Shown in pieces: positions 1-5,222 of a stretch of 5,696 nt of DNA. The notes beneath the pieces were generated by a model that worked only from the letters and a program-made list of their open reading frames with translations, made no database searches and was not told the DNA's origin. The stretch spans positions 1-5,696 of the forward strand of contig JASHXM010000100.1 of the NCBI GenBank assembly GCA_030043545.1, written 5' to 3'. Each line of letters starts with the position of its first letter. Within the stretch, counting starts at the first letter, position 1. Source of the stretch: Thermoplasmata archaeon (GTDB taxonomy: Archaea > Thermoplasmatota > Thermoplasmata > Lutacidiplasmatales > UBA184). Position numbers and translations under genes: made by a program.

Positions 1-1206
1 TTCTTCCTCGAGATGTGGCGGCCCGGGCTCTGGAGCCGTCGGTTCCCGACGCGCGAGCTCGCGTTCGTCGCCGCGTTCGCGACCGCCACGTTCGGATTCT
101 GGTTCTACGGCACGCACACGTTCGTCGCGAAGGTGCTCCTCCCCGGCTTCGGCGGCAGTTCGGTCGTCGGCTTCGGCGCCTTCGAGGGGGCCGCGCTCGT
201 GGTCGTGCTCCTGGCGGGCGTCGTCATCCGGTGGCGGCGGGGTCGCCCGACCCGTCGGCGTCGGTGGGTCCGGCTGCCGACCGACCGGAGCGTGGTCCGC
301 GACGCGGCGGCGCTCGCCGTCGGGATCTTCGGCGCGGTCTCCCTTCTCCTCGTCGTCCCGATCCCCGGTACGACCCAGCACACGACCGCCTCGGCGATCG
401 TCTGGTACGTCCCGGTGCTCGGGCTCGGCCTCGCGTGCGCGGGGAGCCGCCGCGTCCTCTCGACGGCCCGGATCGGGCCGTTCGCGCTCACCTGGCTCGG
501 CGTCCTCGGGGCGTCGGCCGGGGCGACCCTCGGCCTCGCCGGGCTCGGCTCGCTCGGACACGGCTACGCGACGGTCGGCGCGTTCGCGTCGGCGCTCTCG
601 CCGTCGCGCCACGCCGAGTACCTGATCATCCCGGTCGGGCTCCTCGCCGCGATCGGGATCGGCCGGCTGATCGCGCGAGCCGGCGATCGGGCCGGCCGCC
701 GCGCGATCGTCGCCGGCGCCGTCGCCGCCATCGTCCTCCTGGCCGGGAACGCCGCGATCGTCTACCCGCCCCAGGCGGACCTAGGGGGATTCGAAGAGGG
801 GCTCACGCACGGCGACGCGGCGATCTGGATGTGGATCGGGATCGCCGAGGCGCCGAACGTCACCGTCGCCTCCGACCACCGGCTGAGCTCGATGATCTTC
901 GGGGTCGACGGGAATCCCGCCACGTGGGTGACGACGCCGGCCTTGTTCAACGGGACCGATCCGAGGGCGGCGACGCAGGAGCTGATCGAGTCGGGGGTGC
1001 CGAACCCCGCCCACCCCCGGCCGATCGACCTGGTCGTCGTCGACTCGGTGATGTACGGCGGCGTCGCCCTCTCCCCGTCGGGCCTCGCCGTTCCGCTCGG
1101 TCCGGGGGCGATCGCCTGGTTCGAGTCGGCGCCGTTCCTGCCGCTCTACGAGAACGGCCGGGACGTCGTCTACCTCGTCGTCGTCACGCTGCTCCCCGTC
1201 CGGTAG
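1..1206 (+). CDS. Multi-pass membrane protein, GT-C glycosyltransferase-like (5' partial)
   Basis: The frame is open from base 1, so the ATG at 13 is probably internal and the N-terminal part lies outside the window. Numbering from that ATG, hydrophobic segments lie at about 17-37, 51-72, 97-117, 126-143, 155-178, 202-222 and 230-250. A roughly 125-residue soluble domain follows, and then a short hydrophobic tail (384-396). The segment after the fifth helix reads SPSRHAEYLIIP and the soluble domain has VASDHRLSSMIFG. Sequences of this kind occur in large integral-membrane sugar transferases and related uncharacterised archaeal proteins, where the soluble part faces outside. Two N-glycosylation sequons (N282 in NVT, N313 in NGT) fit an external location. 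The catalytic acidic loop expected near the N-terminus of GT-C enzymes would be outside the window, so the enzyme class is inference. The gene overlaps mptE convergently by 37 nt and ends in TAG. Confidence 0.75.
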   Translation, partial: FFLEMWRPGLWSRRFPTRELAFVAAFATATFGFWFYGTHTFVAKVLLPGFGGSSVVGFGAFEGAALVVVLLAGVVIRWRRGRPTRRRRWVRLPTDRSVVRDAAALAVGIFGAVSLLLVVPIPGTTQHTTASAIVWYVPVLGLGLACAGSRRVLSTARIGPFALTWLGVLGASAGATLGLAGLGSLGHGYATVGAFASALSPSRHAEYLIIPVGLLAAIGIGRLIARAGDRAGRRAIVAGAVAAIVLLAGNAAIVYPPQADLGGFEEGLTHGDAAIWMWIGIAEAPNVTVASDHRLSSMIFGVDGNPATWVTTPALFNGTDPRAATQELIESGVPNPAHPRPIDLVVVDSVMYGGVALSPSGLAVPLGPGAIAWFESAPFLPLYENGRDVVYLVVVTLLPVR

Positions 1207-1913
1207 GGGACGAGGGTCCCGTCGCGGCGCCACTCGAGCACCGGCGCCGCGGCGGTCGCGGCGAGCTCGCCGAGCAGGCGGGCGGCCCAGCCGAGCTTCG
1301 CCCGCTTGCGGGCGGCCCGAGCGGGTTCGTCGTCGGCGACGCGCTCGAAGTCGAACCCCCAGAGGAGGATCGCGCGGGCCCCGACCGCCTCGGCGAGGTA
1401 CGCGCCCCGGTCTCCGTCGGTGAACCCCCCGACGTCGAGGAGCGCGGACCGGGGCGGTCCGGCCCACGACCCGGCGAGCTCGCCCGGGAACTCCGGGACC
1501 CACCGCTCGAGCGCCTCGACGTTGTCGCCGTGGGCGTGAACGACGACCAGGCTCCCCCGCTCGTTCGCCGCCACCTCGCTCGGGACCGGACCGTCCAGGT
1601 CGCTCGCGATCACGGCCGGGACGATCCCGGCGCGCAGGCAGGCGACCGTCGCCCCGTCCGCGGCGACGATCCGGGGCCGGTCGAACGCGGGAGGGAGGCG
1701 CCAGAGGGGGGGCGGGCCGGCGTCCGGCGCATCGCCGACGACGATCGCATCCCCGCCCTCGAGGCGCGGCGCGATGCGGGGGAGCGGCTCGCGTCGGTCG
1801 GCCGGTCGGAGCAGGCGCTCGAGCGTCGCCGCGGCAGCCTCCTCCCGCGCGTACGGGAAGCCGAATTCGCGCCGGATCGCCTCGTATCGCGGTGCCCACG
1901 CGTCGTACCGCAC
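1170..1913 (-). CDS. mptE: 6-hydroxymethyl-7,8-dihydropterin diphosphokinase, MptE-like (DUF115)
   Basis: This enzyme family transfers diphosphate from ATP to 6-hydroxymethyl-7,8-dihydropterin, giving the activated pterin used to build tetrahydromethanopterin or a related C1 carrier; it is cytosolic and Mg-dependent. Numbering from the longest possible start (TTG at 1949, 259 aa), recognisable family motifs are IVVGDAPD (69-76), VAADGATVACLRAG (95-108), SDLDGPVP (116-123), VVVHAHGDNVEAL (135-147), GGFTDGDRGAYLAEA (174-188), ILLWGFDF (194-201) and a basic KRAKLGWAARLL helix (215-226). I place the start at GTG 1913 (247 aa), for two reasons. The protein then opens VRYDAWAPRYEAI followed by an EFGF motif, as I expect of family N-termini. 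The TATA element at 1953-1960 also leaves no room for a leader before TTG 1949. The gene is divergent from ftsZ and convergent with the membrane protein gene. The family is clear; the exact carrier made is not visible here. Confidence 0.9.
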   Translation of the reverse strand: MRYDAWAPRYEAIRREFGFPYAREEAAAATLERLLRPADRREPLPRIAPRLEGGDAIVVGDAPDAGPPPLWRLPPAFDRPRIVAADGATVACLRAGIVPAVIASDLDGPVPSEVAANERGSLVVVHAHGDNVEALERWVPEFPGELAGSWAGPPRSALLDVGGFTDGDRGAYLAEAVGARAILLWGFDFERVADDEPARAARKRAKLGWAARLLGELAATAAAPVLEWRRDGTLVPYRTGSSVTTTR

Positions 1914-1952
1914 GCCCGTTCCCCGGCGGAGCGCCGCCGGTTGCGCCAACCC

Positions 1953-1960
1953 TTTATAAT
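1953..1960. promoter_or_regulatory. TATA element in the mptE-ftsZ divergent region
   Basis: TTTATAAT stands out as the only AT-only octamer in an otherwise G+C-rich spacer. It matches archaeal TATA boxes on the plus strand (TTTATAAT) and on the minus strand (ATTATAAA). Its centre is about 40 nt from the ftsZ ATG (1997) and about 43 nt from the mptE GTG (1913). With the usual archaeal TATA-to-start distance of about 25 nt, both genes would get a leader of roughly 15-20 nt. No clear purine-rich BRE is seen on either side. Bidirectional use is inferred. Confidence 0.65.
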
Positions 1961-1996
1961 GAAGCCGATGCTCGGACGCTCGAGGACGGACGGTAG

Positions 1997-3121
1997 ATGC
2001 GACCGCTCGCGCAGGAGATCCTCGCCCACCTCCCCGGGGAGGGCCGGAAGGGCGTGGCCGAGCCGCCGCCCCCCCCGTCGAACGACGACGCCGAGCTGGA
2101 GGCGGTCCTCGCCTCGCTGAAGACGAACATCAAGGTCGTCGGCTGCGGCGGCGGCGGCTGCAACACGATCAACCGGCTCGCGGAGGAGGGGCTCTCCGGC
2201 GCCGAGATGGTCGCCTGCAACACCGACGCGCAGCACCTGCTCGCGATCCACGCGCCCCGGAAGATCCTCCTGGGCCGCCGGTTGACCCGGGGCCTCGGCG
2301 CCGGTGCGCTCCCCCAGGTCGGCGAGCAGGCGGCGCGGGAGGCCGAGGACGAGCTCAAGAAGACGCTCCAGAACTCCGACATGGTGTTCATCACGCTCGG
2401 GCTCGGCGGGGGGACCGGGACCGGCTCGGCGCCGGTCGTCGCGCAGTGCGCGAAGGACGCCGGCGGCGGCAACCCGCTCACGATCGCCGTCTGCACGCTC
2501 CCGTTCAGCTCCGAAGGGCTCGTCCGCCAGGAGAACGCGATGTGGGGGCTGGAGCGGCTCCGCTCCGCAATCGACACGGTGATCACGATCCCGAACGACC
2601 GGCTCCTGGAGCTCGTGCCCCGCCTCCCGATCCAGACCGCGTTCAAGGTCGCGGACTCGGTGCTGGCGCGGGCGATCCGCGGCATCACCGAGATCATCAC
2701 CCGGCCGGGGCTCGTCAACCTCGACTTCAACGACCTCCGCACGATCATGAAGGGCGGCGGCGTCGCGCTGATCGGGATCGGCGAATCCGAGAGCGAGAAC
2801 CGCGCCGAGGACGCCGTCCTCGAGGCGATCAACTCGCCGCTCCTGCACGTCGAGATCGCCGGCGCGACCGGGGCGCTCATCAACGTCACCGGCGGTCCGG
2901 ACATGACCGTCAGCGAGGCGCAGAAGGCGGCCGAGGTCGTCCAGAAGACGATCAGCCCGAACGCCCGGATTATCTGGGGTGCGGCCGTAGACCCGACGAT
3001 GCAGAGCACGATCCGGGTGATGCTGGTCGTCACCGGCGTTAAATCGCCCCAGATATTCGCCGGGAGCGCGCCGACCCCCGCGGCCCGCCGCGCCGGGCCC
3101 GAGATCGACGTCGTGCACTAG
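1997..3121 (+). CDS. ftsZ: Cell division protein FtsZ
   Basis: This is the tubulin-like GTPase that polymerises into the division ring at midcell. It is 374 aa. Residues 1-44 are a variable extension with a run of prolines (PPPPP, 23-27). The GTPase domain starts at [17 protein letters not shown] (45-61), followed by CNTDAQHLL (74-82), [18 protein letters not shown] (92-109) and the tubulin signature [10 protein letters not shown] (137-146). The H7 helix segment [19 protein letters not shown] (216-234) leads into the T7 synergy loop [11 protein letters not shown] (241-251), which keeps N241, D243 and D246, needed for GTP hydrolysis across the subunit interface. The C-terminal domain runs to about 345 with [12 protein letters not shown] (289-300). 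The tail is short and ends EIDVVH; no bacterial-type FtsA/ZipA-binding peptide is evident. TLPFSSEG (167-174) and FKVAD look archaeal. It is the first gene of the plus-strand operon, with a TATA box 37 nt upstream; the stop is 12 nt before secE. Confidence 0.97.
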   Translation: MRPLAQEILAHLPGEGRKGVAEPPPPPSNDDAELEAVLASLKTNIKVVGCGGGGCNTINRLAEEGLSGAEMVACNTDAQHLLAIHAPRKILLGRRLTRGLGAGALPQVGEQAAREAEDELKKTLQNSDMVFITLGLGGGTGTGSAPVVAQCAKDAGGGNPLTIAVCTLPFSSEGLVRQENAMWGLERLRSAIDTVITIPNDRLLELVPRLPIQTAFKVADSVLARAIRGITEIITRPGLVNLDFNDLRTIMKGGGVALIGIGESESENRAEDAVLEAINSPLLHVEIAGATGALINVTGGPDMTVSEAQKAAEVVQKTISPNARIIWGAAVDPTMQSTIRVMLVVTGVKSPQIFAGSAPTPAARRAGPEIDVVH

Positions 3122-3133
3122 GACGGTTCCTCG
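3121..3133 (+). promoter_or_regulatory. Translation leader of secE, copy 1 of a repeated motif
   Basis: GGACGGTTCCTCG directly precedes the secE ATG, starting on the last base of the ftsZ TAG. With the start codon, the 16-nt block matches the one in front of spt5 at 14 of 16 positions. It is not a standard GGAGG Shine-Dalgarno. A GGACGG core also occurs 13 nt ahead of the ftsZ start (1984-1989). A role in initiation is inferred only from position. Confidence 0.4.
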
Positions 3134-3379
3134 ATGGCGTTCCTCGACCGCGCCCGCCACGCCCAGGACGAGTTCGACGGGCGCCTGCGCGGGGTGGGCC
3201 ATGGAAAGTACGGCCGTATCCTGCGGATGGCGCGCCGACCGACCTCCGACGAGTACGTGAAGGTGCTCGAGGTGACGGCGCTCGGCGCCGCCGTGATCGG
3301 TCTCACGGGGTTCGCGATCTACATCTTCTTCAGCCAGGCGGGCCCGTGGATCTGGGCCCACCTCGTCCTCGCGCCGTAG
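3134..3379 (+). CDS. secE: Preprotein translocase subunit SecE (Sec61-gamma)
   Basis: SecE is the small clamp subunit of the SecYE channel that exports and inserts proteins across the cytoplasmic membrane. The 81-aa product has a polar N-terminal helix (1-22). An amphipathic surface helix with the family-like motif RILRMARRPTSDEYVKV (28-44) follows, then one transmembrane helix (about 47-67, ending GLTGFAIYIFF). Archaeal SecE is typically about 60 aa; this one has roughly 20 extra N-terminal residues and a hydrophobic C-terminal extension (SQAGPWIWAHLVLAP, 67-81). An internal ATG at codon 32 would delete part of the conserved helix, so the first ATG is preferred. The gene lies between ftsZ and spt5, the usual place in many Euryarchaeota, and is almost certainly cotranscribed with them. 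Confidence 0.93.
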   Translation: MAFLDRARHAQDEFDGRLRGVGHGKYGRILRMARRPTSDEYVKVLEVTALGAAVIGLTGFAIYIFFSQAGPWIWAHLVLAP

Positions 3380-3386
3380 GCCCCCC

Positions 3387-3399
3387 GGACGGTTCACCG
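3387..3399 (+). promoter_or_regulatory. Translation leader of spt5, copy 2 of a repeated motif
   Basis: GGACGGTTCACCG directly precedes the spt5 ATG at 3400. It fills most of the 20-nt gap after the secE stop and mirrors the block before secE with two substitutions. Its presence supports ATG 3400 as the true start rather than the longer in-frame GTG at 3346 inside secE. Confidence 0.4.
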
Positions 3400-4395
3400 A
3401 TGGAGGGCGGCGAGCACGACGAGGGGATCGGCCTCCTCTCCGGAGCGCCGGTCGTCGCTCCCAAGAAGGCGGAGCCGGCTCCGGTGGCGGCCCCGTCGAT
3501 CGCTGCGCCCGTGGCGCCGGTCGTCCCCGCGAAGGTCGACATCGGCCGGCTGCTGACGCTCGCCGCCGCCGACGACCCGACGCGGTCGGTCACGGCGGAG
3601 ACCGTGACGACGATCTCGGCGGTCCTCACGAGCAAGGCGACCGAACCGATCGATGCGACCCTCGTGATCGAGGTCGCCTATACGTCGACGTACCCCGGGG
3701 AGGGGGCGGAGTGGCCGGTGATGTGGCTGCCCCCGGGGAAGCGGACGAAGACGGAGCTGTTCCCGCGGAAGGAGAAGCAGACCGTCCACCTCCTCCCCGG
3801 CCAGGGGGTCCCCCTGACGTTCGAGATCACCGCCCCCGTCGGGGTCCGCTACGGGGACCGGGCCGAGGTCCGGCTCGCCGTCGAGCCGCCCGACGGCGGC
3901 AGCGCCCCCAAGCTGACGCTCGCGTGCATCGCGCGGCAGGCAGTCCTCGCGATCAAGACCTCCCGCGGCTACGAACGCGAGGTCGCCGACACGCTGCTCG
4001 GACGCACCGAGGAGAAGTCGGACGTCGTCTTCGCCCTCCTCGTGCCGTCCGCGCTCCGCGGCTATGTCTTCGCCGAGGGGATGAGCTTCGAGGGGGTCCG
4101 CGAGATGCTGAAGGGGATCCGCAAGGCGCGGGGCCTCGTCGAAGGGGAGACGACGCTCAAGGAGGTCGAGCCGCTCCTCGTCCCGAAGATCACGGTCGAA
4201 GGGTTCGTCGAAGGAGCGATCGTCGAGCTGATCTCGGGGCCGTTCAAGGGCGAGAAGGCCCGGGTCAAGAAGATCGACCAGGCGAAGGAGGAGATCACGG
4301 TCGAACTGATCGAAGCGGTCGTCCCAATCCCGGTGACGGTCCGCGGCGACCACGTGCGCATGCTCGAGAGGGGAGGGGCGAAAGGTGGCGGATGA
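3400..4395 (+). CDS. spt5: Transcription elongation factor Spt5 (NusG family) with N-terminal beta-rich extension
   Basis: Spt5 binds the clamp of archaeal RNA polymerase, usually with Spt4, and raises processivity. The ordinary archaeal protein is about 150 aa; this one is 331. Residues 1-46 are a low-complexity A/P/V linker. Residues 47-178 look like an all-beta sandwich: alternating hydrophobics, LLPGQGVPLTFEITAPVGVR at 131-150, and GDRAEVRLAVEPPDGG at 152-167. The NGN domain is 181-263 (LAIKTSRGYEREVADTLL, then VFALLVPSALRGYVFAE), and the KOW domain is 264-323 (IVELISGPFKGEKARVKKID, then PIPVTVRGDHVRML). NGN and KOW match archaeal Spt5 closely and appear complete. The pattern of the extra domain resembles Ig-like or NEW3/CARDB-type modules, but this is a fold guess from sequence pattern. 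The start is ATG 3400; its stop overlaps rpl11 by 11 nt, which suggests translational coupling. Confidence 0.95.
   Translation: MEGGEHDEGIGLLSGAPVVAPKKAEPAPVAAPSIAAPVAPVVPAKVDIGRLLTLAAADDPTRSVTAETVTTISAVLTSKATEPIDATLVIEVAYTSTYPGEGAEWPVMWLPPGKRTKTELFPRKEKQTVHLLPGQGVPLTFEITAPVGVRYGDRAEVRLAVEPPDGGSAPKLTLACIARQAVLAIKTSRGYEREVADTLLGRTEEKSDVVFALLVPSALRGYVFAEGMSFEGVREMLKGIRKARGLVEGETTLKEVEPLLVPKITVEGFVEGAIVELISGPFKGEKARVKKIDQAKEEITVELIEAVVPIPVTVRGDHVRMLERGGAKGGG
4372..4378 (+). promoter_or_regulatory. Shine-Dalgarno site of rpl11
   Basis: GGAGGGG inside the 3' end of spt5 lies six bases before the GTG at 4385 (eight from the GGAGG core) and matches the archaeal anti-SD. It supports the GTG start even though that start lies inside spt5. 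Confidence 0.6.
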
Positions 4396-4852
4396 GGTGA
4401 GCGTCCTGGTGGAAGGCGGCAAGGCGGCGGCCGGCGCGCAGCTTGGCTCCGCGCTCGGACCGCTCGGCGTCAACGTAGGACAGGTCGTCGCGAAGATCAA
4501 CGAGGAGACGAAGCAGTTCGCCGGGATGCGCGTGCCGGTCGTCGTCAAGGTCGACGCCGCGACCCGGTCGTTCACGCTCGTCGTCGGGCGACCCCCGGTC
4601 GCCGCGCTCCTGCTCAAGGAAGCGAAGAAGGAGAAGGGGTCGGGGAAACCGAAGACGGAGCCGGTCGGCGACGTCGATCTTGCCGCGGTCCGCCGGATCG
4701 CCGAGGCGAAGGGCGAGGACCTGTTCGGCCGGTCGATCGAGGAGAAGATGAACCAGGTGATCGGGACGTGCGTCTCGCTCGGGCTCACCGTCGGCGGCGA
4801 GGACCCGCGGACGGTCCTCAAGGGCCGGACCGCCGCCCGAGGGAGCCGATGA
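4385..4852 (+). CDS. rpl11: 50S ribosomal protein L11 (uL11)
   Basis: uL11 forms the base of the ribosomal stalk with the GTPase-associated rRNA and contacts translation factors. The 155-aa product begins at GTG, giving ADEVSVLVEGGK after the initiator. The N-terminal domain (1-72) has LGPLGVNVGQVVAKIN (24-39) and GMRVPVVVKVD (47-57). The rRNA-binding C-terminal domain has the archaeal-style KKEKGSGKPKTEPVGDV (81-97), then IEEKMNQVIGTCVSLGLTV (118-136). The length is normal for archaea. Unusually, the loop aligned with the proline cluster of L11 (PSPPVGPALG in E. coli, PGPPLGPALG in many archaea) reads AGAQLGSALG (15-24), so the expected prolines are Ala, Ala, Gln and Ser. The gene overlaps spt5 by 11 nt and the next gene by 4 nt. 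L1, L10 and L12 genes, which often follow in Euryarchaeota, are absent here. Confidence 0.96.
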   Translation: MADEVSVLVEGGKAAAGAQLGSALGPLGVNVGQVVAKINEETKQFAGMRVPVVVKVDAATRSFTLVVGRPPVAALLLKEAKKEKGSGKPKTEPVGDVDLAAVRRIAEAKGEDLFGRSIEEKMNQVIGTCVSLGLTVGGEDPRTVLKGRTAARGSR

Positions 4853-5142
4853 TGGGCGGTCCCGGAGTGCCGCCGGACCTCACGAACGCCGAGATCGTCG
4901 ACTACTCGGTCGCCGAGGGCGACGGACGCCTTCGGCTGAAGCTCAAGGACGGCTCGGTGATCGAGGTCCGGCTGGAGATCATGAACGTGCTGCGCGCCGG
5001 GAACGACCCCAACACGGGTCTTCCGACGTACGTCGTCCAGTCCGCGAACCTGACCCGGCTCGTCGAGTCGCCGAAGGAGCTTCGGAAGGCGCCGCTCCGT
5101 CCCGGCAGCCGCGACGCGAAGGCGCTCCCCGGCTTCGGCTGA
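4849..5142 (+). CDS. Small conserved-looking protein of unknown function
   Basis: I do not recognise this 97-aa protein. Its start overlaps the rpl11 stop in an ATGATG arrangement: ATG 4849 gives a four-base overlap, while ATG 4852 (96 aa) is better spaced from the GGGAG at 4841-4845. Residues 1-11 are Gly/Pro rich. Residues 14-62 look like a compact beta barrel: IVDYSV, GRLRLKLKDGSVIEVRLEIM (26-45), then a turn with NDPNTGLPTYVV (53-64). A basic tail with KELRKAPLRPGSRDAKAL (77-94) could bind nucleic acid. There is no signal peptide or membrane helix. Codon use matches its neighbours and the coupling to rpl11 is tight, so it is very probably a real last gene of the operon with a cytoplasmic, perhaps ribosome- or RNA-related, role. 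That role is inferred from location only. Confidence 0.8.
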   Translation: MMGGPGVPPDLTNAEIVDYSVAEGDGRLRLKLKDGSVIEVRLEIMNVLRAGNDPNTGLPTYVVQSANLTRLVESPKELRKAPLRPGSRDAKALPGFG

Positions 5143-5157
5143 GCCGGCGGAAGTAGA

Positions 5158-5172
5158 CCCCCCCCCAAAAAA
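5158..5172. repeat. C9A6 homopolymer tract
   Basis: Nine C (5158-5166) followed by six A (5167-5172) just beyond the operon's last stop. On the minus strand it reads T6G9. The A part doubles as the oligo-T of the terminator. Such runs are prone to slippage and to assembly length error. Confidence 0.7.
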
Positions 5173-5211
5173 GGCGCCGGGGAGGTCGGCGGGATCCGCC
5201 GGCCTCCCCGG
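5167..5211 (-). terminator. Hairpin plus T6 terminator for the small heat-shock gene
   Basis: Positions 5177-5192 pair with 5196-5211 in a 16-bp stem that has one G-U pair (5186/5202) and a GAT loop. Read on the minus strand, the stem ends and is followed after four bases by six T residues (5172-5167). It sits 11 nt past the hsp20 stop. On the plus strand the stem has no T tract, only G-rich sequence, so it is a weaker candidate there, but it could still mark the 3' end of the operon transcript. Confidence 0.65.
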
Positions 5212-5222
5212 GGGTGGACCCG

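Noticed and set aside
1914..1949. TTG at 1949 as the mptE start
   Set aside because: It would begin only a few bases from the TATA element, leaving no room for a normal initiation distance, and it adds 12 residues not resembling the family N-terminus.
15..2120. A 701-codon open frame on the plus strand crossing the membrane protein gene and mptE
   Set aside because: The translation is Arg/Pro/Gly-rich with no domain pattern; it is a frame shadow caused by high G+C and lack of AT-rich stop codons.
2140..2160. GGC/GCG triplet run as a repeat element
   Set aside because: It encodes the FtsZ glycine-rich nucleotide-binding motif; the repetition is explained by coding.
3030..3060. AT-richer stretch near the end of ftsZ (GTTAAATC, AGATATTC) as an internal promoter for secE-spt5
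   Set aside because: It encodes conserved-looking FtsZ residues, lacks a convincing TATA octamer, and the short gaps downstream favour cotranscription.
1610..3397. Long minus-strand open frame antisense to ftsZ and secE
   Set aside because: Composition is Arg/Asp/Leu/Pro-rich shadow sequence opposite strongly recognised genes.
3346..3399. An 18-codon N-terminal extension of Spt5 starting at GTG 3346 inside secE
   Set aside because: The ATG at 3400 is a better start codon, lies just after the secE stop and carries the same leader motif as secE; the extra residues are the secE sequence read in another frame.
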